A DNA stretch of 64,000 nucleotides. Source: Seonamhaeicola aphaedonensis. Lineage in GTDB: Bacteria > Bacteroidota > Bacteroidia > Flavobacteriales > Flavobacteriaceae. Under the pieces are notes generated by a model. It worked only from the letters and a program-made list of their open reading frames with translations, did not search any database and had not been told where the DNA came from. Positions 7,512 to 15,074 of the stretch are shown here, one piece after another (the first letter of the stretch is position 1; every line of letters begins with the position of its first letter). Location: contig NZ_QRDX01000001.1 of assembly GCF_003386195.1 (NCBI RefSeq), forward strand, positions 1-64,000, written 5' to 3'. The translations under genes and the position numbers were made by a program.

Positions 7512-8177
7512 TTAATTTATTCGCTGATATATTTTTTTATATTTCGACTTTGAGGCAAAATTAATGGCGGGTATTATAAACCCAGGATAAAACACCCCTC
7601 CCGATTCGAATTCGGATGCCTCTAAAAGCAAATTATTATCTTCAAATAGTGCCAAGCGGGTTCTTTTTTTATTAATTCCACCTAAAACATAGGGAATGCC
7701 TATTATTTTAAAGTTCCTGTGTTTTATATGCACAAAACCATCTTCCTTTAGTTTGTATCTAACACTATTTTTTCTAACAACAAGATTATCTTCAAGATAA
7801 TCAATTTCAATACGCTTTAAGTTTAAAATTTTTAAGGAAAATGTATATTCTTTTTCAGAATTCATTTTTAAGCGCTTTACCAATATACCATTATTGATTT
7901 CTTCAAATAGCGTAGGGTATCTATTTAAATCCTCATTGAAAACACTCTTATAAATAATACTATCTTTTGAATCAGGATAACAATGTTTCATGGCATAAGT
8001 GCCTTCTATTAAATTTATGTTATTAAGGTTGATATGGCAAATTGAAGGTGTTTGCGTTTTGGGAAAAGAGGCACAACCTAAGCATAGATTTAATATTATG
8101 AAACCAGCAATTAATTGATAAGAGGCAAGGCCTCTGGTAGATTTAAAAAAAGTTATTTTTTTCATGATTATAACCAT
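7512..8177 (-). CDS. Hypothetical lipoprotein, 217-221 aa
   Basis: No family is recognised. A hydrophobic N-terminus ends in the lipobox LCLGC (Cys about 35), so it is probably a lipoprotein. The natural start may be ATG at 8165 (MKKITFFKS) rather than 8177. The mature part is beta-rich and basic. A glycine-bearing hydrophobic segment near the C-terminus (GGVFYPGFIIPAINFASK) may be membrane-associated. It follows the beta-barrel gene 8246-8749 after 68 bp with no operator of its own, so co-transcription from site D is plausible. Confidence 0.55.
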   Translation of the reverse strand: MVIIMKKITFFKSTRGLASYQLIAGFIILNLCLGCASFPKTQTPSICHINLNNINLIEGTYAMKHCYPDSKDSIIYKSVFNEDLNRYPTLFEEINNGILVKRLKMNSEKEYTFSLKILNLKRIEIDYLEDNLVVRKNSVRYKLKEDGFVHIKHRNFKIIGIPYVLGGINKKRTRLALFEDNNLLLEASEFESGGVFYPGFIIPAINFASKSKYKKIYQRIN

Positions 8178-8245
8178 TAATTATACAATCTACCAAGGGC
8201 CAATTATAACAAGTATTTGAAATTATTACAATAGGTATGATGGTG

Positions 8246-8749
8246 TTAAAACATGTAGCCAACCCCCACAAACAATCCATGTAATTTAAGAGAAGCATCA
8301 AAGAAATCATCTCCGGCCAAATTAGAGAGCCCTAGTGAATATCTAGCCTCAACCAAAAACTTTTTGGTAATATCATAAGAAAGCCCAAAGTCAAGACCAA
8401 AATTAAACGATTTTGAACCTTCCTCTGTATCCAATAAAAACCCAAAGCTTGGGCCTGCCAAGGCATTAAACTTGTCTGAAAGTCCTATTTCAGCTAAAAT
8501 TGGAATTTGGATTTGATCTAAATCATTTATGTTAATGTAATTAGTTTCTGGCCTAATTTTAAAACTTTCCGAGATGTTTAATCTTGCAAAAAGCCCAATA
8601 TAAACCCCGGTTTCATTTTCGCTTATACTAAATCCATCAAATTCTGCTTTGGCGGTTGCGAAATCTGCACCTGCCCTCATTCCAAAATTTTGGGCATATA
8701 AACTCATGATACTAATTAAAAGTACTGTTGTTAGGATAATTTTTTTCAT
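8246..8749 (-). CDS. Small outer-membrane beta-barrel protein, 167 aa
   Basis: A signal peptide (residues 1-19, ending SLYAQ) is followed by about eight amphipathic strands with alternating hydrophobic residues and glycine-rich turns, ending in GLFVGVGYMF. The terminal Phe is typical of outer-membrane barrels. The pattern fits the PorT/OmpX-like barrel families common in Bacteroidota (RxGADFA near the start, YSLGLSNL near the end). A LytTR-type direct repeat (8834-8863) lies 84 bp upstream. Ligand and precise role are unknown. Confidence 0.75.
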   Translation of the reverse strand: MKKIILTTVLLISIMSLYAQNFGMRAGADFATAKAEFDGFSISENETGVYIGLFARLNISESFKIRPETNYININDLDQIQIPILAEIGLSDKFNALAGPSFGFLLDTEEGSKSFNFGLDFGLSYDITKKFLVEARYSLGLSNLAGDDFFDASLKLHGLFVGVGYMF

Positions 8750-8833
8750 GTTAATTAATTTTAAGTTAGTGATTTAAATTATGATTTATCATAATGAAAG
8801 TAAGATTAATACTCTTGTGAAATAATAAATTTC

Positions 8834-8863
8834 GACAAACAAGGTTCGCTGGGGGTCAAACAC
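8834..8863 (-). promoter_or_regulatory. LytTR-type operator, site D (upstream of the beta-barrel gene)
   Basis: Plus-strand halves are GACAAACAA (8834-8842) and GTCAAACAC (8855-8863), with a 12-bp spacer and 21-bp period. AAATTTC precedes the first half, exactly as in site C. It lies 84 bp upstream of the ATG at 8749; a weak -7-like box (TACTTTCA, minus) is at 8796-8803. Confidence 0.62.
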
Positions 8864-9010
8864 TAAAAGATATTGAACATCTTTGGCCACGTTTTTAATT
8901 GATATTTTCAACGCTCAAGCGTCTTATAAATGGCACTGCTTTGGGTAATTAGATCATAAAACAAGGTCCACAGAACGGCCAATAATGATAAAATCCATCA
9001 AAGCCAATGT

Positions 9011-9835
9011 TTAAAAAAACACTCCTATGCCTAATGTGATCATGGAAAAATCTTGCGAACCAATCTTAAGATGCTCATAACCTCCCATAACTTTGTATTG
9101 TTTTACATGGTAATTTAAAAGGCCATTAAATTTATTAATGGTTTGTGAGTTTATATACGTTTGGCTAAAATTAACTTCTAAACTCATGGGTTTCGCAAAA
9201 AACAATTCGGCTCCCAAACCATAGGTAAATCCAAATTCATCAACACTACCATCAACATAAGTTGTTCCAAGGCCCCAATACAAGTCAAATTTTTCTGTTC
9301 GAACGCGGTAGTATTTGGCTAGTAAGCTGTACAATGCCAAATGGTCCTTGCCAAAATTGGGGTTGTTTTCCCATAGTTGCAAATAGTCTAGTTCGGCACC
9401 CATGCGTTTAAGAAAACGCATATCCAAATTTAGGTGCATGCCCTTTAGATTATTGTTTTCGGATATATAATAACCAGATAGATCGGCTCTAAAAAAATTG
9501 ATTTCTTCCTCATTGGGAGAAAAGTTATAATTGCCTTTATTTAAGGTGTAATACGGGCGTTTTGTAATACCAGCTGTACTGGCATGGTTTCCATATTCAA
9601 AAGGTGATTCGATAAGCGTATAGTAACTTACGGACAAAACAGCTTCGGCGGCGTAATAAGCTATGACCGCTACGAAAGAATCATCGTAATCACTGTCATG
9701 ATGGTTGTTTGACGACCTGGACACCTTTTGATCATTATCCTTTAAACTACCTTCTGCTTTGCCAAGCTTGGTTTGGGAATAGCTTTGTGCCGAAAGAAAA
9801 AACATAAGTAAAAAACAACATGTAACTTTTTTCAT
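9011..9835 (-). CDS. Hypothetical outer-membrane protein, 274 aa
   Basis: A signal peptide (residues 1-20, ending AQSYSQ) precedes a polar linker rich in Ser, His and Asp, then a hydrophobic segment (VAVIAYYAAEAVLSVSYY, about 55-72). Residues 95-274 look like beta strands of an outer-membrane barrel and end in ITLGIGVFF. No named family is recognised. It follows the TPR gene (9863-11476) after only 27 bp, so the two are very probably one transcript under site E. The TPR protein could act with this barrel, which is an inference from linkage only. Confidence 0.65.
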   Translation of the reverse strand: MKKVTCCFLLMFFLSAQSYSQTKLGKAEGSLKDNDQKVSRSSNNHHDSDYDDSFVAVIAYYAAEAVLSVSYYTLIESPFEYGNHASTAGITKRPYYTLNKGNYNFSPNEEEINFFRADLSGYYISENNNLKGMHLNLDMRFLKRMGAELDYLQLWENNPNFGKDHLALYSLLAKYYRVRTEKFDLYWGLGTTYVDGSVDEFGFTYGLGAELFFAKPMSLEVNFSQTYINSQTINKFNGLLNYHVKQYKVMGGYEHLKIGSQDFSMITLGIGVFF

Positions 9836-9862
9836 ATCAAATAAATTAAAAGTAAATCTTTA

Positions 9863-11476
9863 TTATTTATCATTACAATAATCTGCCAATAATTTGTCGC
9901 ATAAAGCACAATCGCCTCCTCCATTTATTTCCCTAGCTTTTTCAATATTGCCTTTGGCTGTTTTGATATCTCCATTGTAGATTTGATAAATAGCGTATTG
10001 CATTAGTAAATTATAGGCGTCGGTATTGCTATTAACATATCTTCTGGCCTTATCTAACTGAAAAATAGGTGGTAACTTAGAGCCTTTTAGGATGTTGATA
10101 TGCGCTAATAACCGTAATGCATCAAAATGATCAGGGTTTATTTCCCTAACTTTTCTGCAATAGCCTTCGGCTTTGTGTATATCGCCATTTAAATAATAAT
10201 CGTTTGCCAATTTTATTTGGTCATCCAATGTATTTTTAATATCGGATTCATTGGCTATTTTTTCATGAATTAATTTTCTAAAATTTAAAGTATCGGACTT
10301 TTGCAAGTAAATAAGTCCTAAATTGCCGTAACACTCATTCAAGTTAAAATCCTTTGACCCTTTTTCTGTTGGAAAAACCCTAATCGCCTCGTTAAAATAA
10401 AAGATAGTCTTTTCCCAATCTCTTAACATAAAATAGACAAAACCATAACATTTAAAAAGTGAATAGTCATTTAGTTTTTTATCTGTTTCTAAAAGTGCCA
10501 ATATTTTAATTATTTCATGAAGCTTGTTCATTTCATAATCGTTAATATTCAAAAATATAGTTTCAAGATTCTTCCATTGTTGATATTTAAAATCATTATA
10601 ATTAGTGATTTCAGAATTATCAGGGGCACCACTTGAAGCTAGTTTTGCGAAAAGACCAAGAATATCTGCCATGACTCGGGCATTTTGAATTTCTTGATTA
10701 GCTTTACATTTAGAGGCGTAGGAATCTAATATTTTGAAGTCTAATATTTCATCATAGCTTCTTTCTTTAAAGGATTTGCTTATACTCTCCTTCTCCTTTA
10801 ATTTTGCAAGTTCAGGAAGCTTATTAAAGGTTTCATTTATTATTAACCAAATATAGGGAACGGTTGCACATTCTGAATTGGCGATCAAACGCTTAATATA
10901 AGAATCTGCTTCTTTAAGCTTACCTTTTTCAATCAATAAGATAGGATAAAAGATTAGAGCGATGGAATCTGTTGGCTTTAATTGAACAGCCTTTTTAAAA
11001 TCACTCAGAGCTGTTGTTGTGTCACTTAATTTTAATTTTAAGAGCCCTCGGAAAGAATAATAAGAGGCACTATCCTTACTCATATCTTTTATAGGTTTAC
11101 GGAATTTGGTATTTAAGTTTTTATACGCCTTGGAATAGTATTGTTTTGCCAATTTAGTTTGATTAACCTCTGTGTAATAATCAGCTATGTCCTTTAGGTA
11201 AAATGGATTTAAGCTATCCTTTTTCAACTCACCTATAAGCTGATTTAAATATTTTTCATCCTTAACTTTAATACTCTCTATTTCGGCATAACTTTGTTTA
11301 GTATCTTTAGTTGAAATGTTGAATGAAAATTCCTTTTCAGGAAGAAATAATATTTTTGCCAAATCCATCAATGAACTGTTTTTATCTGGTGCAGAAAAAC
11401 TTACTCCACCTTGATTCTGACCCAACAAATTCATTGAAAACAATATGCTTATAAGGACTAGAATGCTACGTTTCAT
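9863..11476 (-). CDS. Secreted TPR-repeat protein, 537 aa
   Basis: A signal peptide (about residues 1-19, ending NLLGQ) is followed by tetratricopeptide repeats: clear units at about 100-130 (YTEVNQTKLAKQYYSKAY), 145-180 (SYYSFRGLLKLKLSDTTTAL), 350-380 (WEKTIFYFNEAIRVFP) and 425-460 (YYLNGDIHKAEGYCRKVREI). TPR solenoids bind protein partners; nothing indicates an enzyme. The C-terminus has a CALC cysteine pair. It heads a two-gene unit with the barrel protein at 9011-9835. A LytTR-type direct repeat lies 312 bp upstream (11789-11818), much farther than for the other targets. Confidence 0.8.
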   Translation of the reverse strand: MKRSILVLISILFSMNLLGQNQGGVSFSAPDKNSSLMDLAKILFLPEKEFSFNISTKDTKQSYAEIESIKVKDEKYLNQLIGELKKDSLNPFYLKDIADYYTEVNQTKLAKQYYSKAYKNLNTKFRKPIKDMSKDSASYYSFRGLLKLKLSDTTTALSDFKKAVQLKPTDSIALIFYPILLIEKGKLKEADSYIKRLIANSECATVPYIWLIINETFNKLPELAKLKEKESISKSFKERSYDEILDFKILDSYASKCKANQEIQNARVMADILGLFAKLASSGAPDNSEITNYNDFKYQQWKNLETIFLNINDYEMNKLHEIIKILALLETDKKLNDYSLFKCYGFVYFMLRDWEKTIFYFNEAIRVFPTEKGSKDFNLNECYGNLGLIYLQKSDTLNFRKLIHEKIANESDIKNTLDDQIKLANDYYLNGDIHKAEGYCRKVREINPDHFDALRLLAHINILKGSKLPPIFQLDKARRYVNSNTDAYNLLMQYAIYQIYNGDIKTAKGNIEKAREINGGGDCALCDKLLADYCNDK

Positions 11477-11980
11477 ACTTTTTTCTTTTATTTAATAATT
11501 CTTCAATCATATTTCTAAAATAACCATTTAAGTTATAGAACGTGTCCAAGATTGTCTAAGGCGGATAATCTTGGATAGGAAAAGACAATCACAGCGATTA
11601 CATGAATATTTCAACCTGAATATATATTTCAATGAGCTCTGCTTTTGGACAAATCAATACAAAGCAAGAACACCATATTATTCCATAGCCTAAAATTAAA
11701 AAAGAGAAATAGCACTCTATTATTAAGGCATACCAGTTTATTTCAAAACAAATTAAGGAAGATTATTTCCTAAAAATCAACGAATTTCGTTGAACAAGCT
11801 CTTTTGAATGTCAAACACTGTAGAAGGAACCATAGCAACAAAAAAACAAAATATACTTACCCAGTAAATGTTTATATATTCTATTTTTCGAAACCAAACA
11901 ATGTGTTTAAACTTTAACCCAAAGTTAAACCTTGAATACGGTTAAATAAGTAACTTTAGAATTAATAAAAAGATATAAGT
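11477..11980. other. 504-bp spacer with LytTR-type site E and a hairpin
   Basis: No gene is visible on either strand. The spacer contains operator site E (11789-11818). It also holds a 9-bp inverted repeat TCCAAGATT (11545-11553) / AATCTTGGA (11567-11575) with a 13-nt loop, lying within the predicted 5' leader of the TPR gene. Near 11909-11934 there is a weak imperfect dyad that could end the porin transcript. The long leader could hide a small RNA, but no clear promoter-terminator pair was found. Confidence 0.5.
11789..11818 (-). promoter_or_regulatory. LytTR-type operator, site E (upstream of the TPR-barrel unit)
   Basis: Plus-strand halves are GTTGAACAA (11789-11797) and GTCAAACAC (11810-11818), with a 12-bp spacer and 21-bp period. 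The element is preceded by GAATTTC, like sites C and D. It is 312 bp from the TPR start codon, so it either works on a promoter with a long leader or serves an unseen transcript. Confidence 0.55.
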
Positions 11981-14005
11981 TTACATAAAGAAATTCCAAA
12001 CGACCCCAAAACGAACCACAAAATCTCTGTATGGGTAATTAGGAGCAGAATAATAATTATACCCCGTAAAAGCCGAATTGAAATGTTCTGCTTTTAAAAA
12101 TAGGCGAGTTTGCCTAATTTTAGCATTGATAAAAAAGTCAAGGCGCGGAAAACCACCAAATTCTTCATCGTTCTGCACATAGAATTCTGCCAATAAAGGA
12201 TTGTAGGCATTCATATAATATTCTGTGAAATAATTGAGAGTCACACCTGTTTGCAAATACATAGCTTTTTTGAACAAATGACTAGAAAAGTAAAATGTGT
12301 TTCTGGTAATGAGTTCTGGTACGTTAATACTGTTGTTATCATCTTGCACATTTTGATACATAACCGTATTGTTAAGTGCAAATTTACCCAGTCTAATTTC
12401 GTTTTCTAACTTCGCCCTTAGGTATGTTATGGTTCCGCTGTTTTGAAAAGGCCTTATTTGATAAGGCTCAACACTAGTTTGGTCTTCTTTAAAGTACACA
12501 TAATCGCTTATGGTATTTAAATCTACAGTAATGTTTGCCAACTGCTTGTACCTTAACTGAAATGCTAATTGTTGGGTTTCTATATTATTGAAGTTATTTT
12601 GCCAGTTATAAAGTTTATAGTTGCTTTGATACAATAAAGTATTATAATTTGGTGCTCTTGAACTGTGATTTAAAGATGCCGAAGCTGCAATATCTTCGTT
12701 TAAATTAAAAGTGGCCTTAGCATTGATAAAGTTCCCTTCAAAGTCACCTGAAATATTTAAACCAAACTCACCATCTAATTCAAAACCTTTATATTGTTTT
12801 CGATATTTACCCTCAGCAGATAAGATATTTCCTTTTAACCTGTTTGTTATTATGGTATTGTCTTGAAGAATAACCACTTGATTATAACCGTAATTATAAT
12901 TGTTACTACTTAGACTAAATTGCAAATCACCTAAAAGATTATTACTGTAACTAACATAAACCTTATTATAGAAGTTCTCTAAGGTAGCTCTGTCTTTAAT
13001 TCTTGAAGTCACAAATGCATCTCCAAAGTAACTTGTTGCGCTTGAAGTTTGATCAAACTGAAAATATTTGTCTTCAAAAGACATAATGTGCCCCAACTTA
13101 ATAGCATTTTTTGAAAGTGAGTCCTTTTTAATAAGCTCATAATCATGCTCTAAATGAAATCGCTTTCCTAAAAGGATACTTTCTGCATTCTCAAAAGCTG
13201 GGTTAAAAATAGACCTATCAATATATTCAGGCGCACCAGATTCAAAAAAATCTAATTCAGAATCTCTCAATCCTCCATTTTCTTGATTCAATAAATCTTG
13301 TGTAACTATATGTCCCCTAAAATTATACCTATTGTTTTTGGTATGATAGTTTGAAGTAAATCTAAAATTTCCTGTACTTGTTAGAATATGTTGATATTTA
13401 CCCAAAGACCGTAATCCTTTGTAGGCAATAGAAAAATTAAATTCAGGCGATGTATTAATGGTGATGAATGAATCGACTAATTGACCTTGTTCAAAAGCCG
13501 TTTTAAAAAACAATTCTGTTAAAGGAGTTGGCACCCTGTAGTAATTAATATCTTCAACCTCAAAGTAATTAAAATGTCTTGCCCTTGCTCCAAAATTTGG
13601 CATTAAACCCATATTTTGAAAATTAAAGGTTTGTGTATTGTAGGTTTGACCTAAGTTTGAAAATGGCATTAGACCAAAATTATCCCTTCTTAAATAATTG
13701 AATTTATACTCCTTTTGTATGGTTAGTGTCGTATCTACATAAGTAGTGTCGTTTTGATGAGAAATAATTATATAATCCTTAATATTGGCTTTCTCTTGAT
13801 TTTCACTGTCTTGTGTTTTCTTAGATTTACTTGGGGCTGCTGTTTTGTTTATTGGAGAACCCACACCACCTGGGGCACCAAAATCCCCAGGATTTCTTCT
13901 CTGTGCATTTGAGAAAGTACATAAACATAAGAATAAACACGCCAGGACTCCTTTTATCATTTTATGGCTTTTACCTAATTGAAAAGTTTTTGGCATGTTA
14001 AACAT
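11981..14005 (-). CDS. Putative porin (large outer-membrane beta-barrel), 659-674 aa
   Basis: After a signal peptide (ending FSNAQ) comes a low-complexity RRNPGDFGAPGG segment, then a long barrel-like region with many aromatic strands ending in RFGVVWNFFM. This layout fits the putative porin family (PF14121) widespread in Flavobacteriia. Two starts are possible: 14005, or the internal ATG at 13960 (MIKGVLACLF), which gives a more compact signal. Probable location is the outer membrane; the solute is unknown. It is the first gene of the minus-strand island, divergent from rnhB across a 422-bp spacer, and has no LytTR-type site. Confidence 0.75.
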   Translation of the reverse strand: MFNMPKTFQLGKSHKMIKGVLACLFLCLCTFSNAQRRNPGDFGAPGGVGSPINKTAAPSKSKKTQDSENQEKANIKDYIIISHQNDTTYVDTTLTIQKEYKFNYLRRDNFGLMPFSNLGQTYNTQTFNFQNMGLMPNFGARARHFNYFEVEDINYYRVPTPLTELFFKTAFEQGQLVDSFITINTSPEFNFSIAYKGLRSLGKYQHILTSTGNFRFTSNYHTKNNRYNFRGHIVTQDLLNQENGGLRDSELDFFESGAPEYIDRSIFNPAFENAESILLGKRFHLEHDYELIKKDSLSKNAIKLGHIMSFEDKYFQFDQTSSATSYFGDAFVTSRIKDRATLENFYNKVYVSYSNNLLGDLQFSLSSNNYNYGYNQVVILQDNTIITNRLKGNILSAEGKYRKQYKGFELDGEFGLNISGDFEGNFINAKATFNLNEDIAASASLNHSSRAPNYNTLLYQSNYKLYNWQNNFNNIETQQLAFQLRYKQLANITVDLNTISDYVYFKEDQTSVEPYQIRPFQNSGTITYLRAKLENEIRLGKFALNNTVMYQNVQDDNNSINVPELITRNTFYFSSHLFKKAMYLQTGVTLNYFTEYYMNAYNPLLAEFYVQNDEEFGGFPRLDFFINAKIRQTRLFLKAEHFNSAFTGYNYYSAPNYPYRDFVVRFGVVWNFFM

Positions 14006-14427
14006 ATGGGATATTAAAGATAGTTTTTTGAGTGTTAATTACTTTTTTCAAGAAGCAAAAGTAATTATTTGAACGTAAAGTGTCTCTAATTATTTTAAAT
14101 AAAGAAAGCCAGCATTTTAAGCTGGCTTTCTTTGTAAATATAAACAAGAATATCTACTTTGAGTTAGTCCACACAAACTTGATGATATTATTAATAAAAA
14201 CCAAAAATTATGATAAAAAAAAATGAAAAAAATAAGTATTTATAAGGCATTAAATTTATATAATTAACAAAAAAAACACTGTTTCAAATAATTACTTTTG
14301 TTTTTATTACAAAAACCATAAACACTTTGAATTAATCATAAAAATCACACCAAAAAAACCAAAATTACTTTAGTTCTGTAATAATCAAATTCTGAAATAT
14401 CATAGCTTTGAACAATTAAGAAGATAA
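14006..14427. other. 422-bp divergent spacer with an orphan hairpin
   Basis: No gene is seen. A 13-bp perfect stem (14101-14113 AAAGAAAGCCAGC with 14121-14133) and a 7-nt loop resembles an intrinsic terminator, yet no gene transcribes into it from either side. A plus-strand -7-like box TACTTTTG lies at 14293-14300 without a matching -33. On the minus strand, TACTTTTG and TATCTTTA boxes at about 14020-14080 could serve the porin gene. The rest is low-complexity A/T sequence. Confidence 0.5.
14403..14410 (+). promoter_or_regulatory. Candidate -7 element for rnhB
   Basis: TAGCTTTG matches the Bacteroidota -7 consensus TAnnTTTG and lies 17 bp upstream of the rnhB ATG. No good TTG was found at the usual distance, so the call rests on the -7 box alone. 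Confidence 0.35.
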
Positions 14428-15027
14428 ATGTTACTAAATAATCATACAGATTTTATATTAGAATGTGGCACTGATGAAGCTGGACGTGGGTGTCTTGCGG
14501 GCCCTGTTACTGCGGCTGCTGTTATTCTGCCAGAAGATTTTGAAAATGCTGTTTTGAACGATTCCAAACAGTTAACAGAAAAGAAGCGTCACTCACTTAA
14601 ATCTGTTGTTGAATCTGATTGTCTAACTTTTGGAGTAGCTCATGTATTTCAAAGAGAAATTGACAACATTAATATTTTAAATGCTTCAATTTTGGCTATG
14701 CATAAATCTATTGCAGAGTTGAAGATACAACCTGAATTCATCATAGTTGACGGCAATAAATTTAAACCGTATAATGGAATTCCCTTTGAAACCATAATAA
14801 AAGGTGATGGTAAATACATGAGTATTGCTGCCGCTTCTGTATTAGCTAAGACTTACAGAGATGAATATATGAATAAAATTCATGAAGAATTTCCAATGTA
14901 TAATTGGAAGCAAAACAAAGGCTACCCAACAAAAGAACATAGAGCAGCCATTAAGAAATTTGGTATTACAAAGTATCACCGGAAATCATTTAAATTATTA
15001 CCAGAACAGCTAAAACTGGATTTATAA
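14428..15027 (+). CDS. rnhB: Ribonuclease HII
   Basis: The protein removes RNA from RNA-DNA hybrids, including single ribonucleotides misincorporated in DNA. The active-site carboxylates are visible: Asp16-Glu17 in [13 protein letters not shown], Asp108 in FIIVDGNKF and Asp145 in KTYRDEYM. The segment [12 protein letters not shown] near residue 175 is also typical of RNase HII. Length (199 aa) is normal. The gene is followed after 47 bp by a large lipoprotein gene on the same strand, which has its own -7-like box, so co-transcription is uncertain. Confidence 0.95.
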   Translation: MLLNNHTDFILECGTDEAGRGCLAGPVTAAAVILPEDFENAVLNDSKQLTEKKRHSLKSVVESDCLTFGVAHVFQREIDNINILNASILAMHKSIAELKIQPEFIIVDGNKFKPYNGIPFETIIKGDGKYMSIAAASVLAKTYRDEYMNKIHEEFPMYNWKQNKGYPTKEHRAAIKKFGITKYHRKSFKLLPEQLKLDL

Positions 15028-15074
15028 GTAACCTTTAAATAAGTTATTTATCTTTACAGAAAATTAATCTGTTA

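Noticed and set aside
9685-9711. TTGTTTGACGAC inside the 9011-9835 gene as a sixth LytTR-type site
   Set aside because: It is a single half-site in coding sequence, with no partner 21 bp away.
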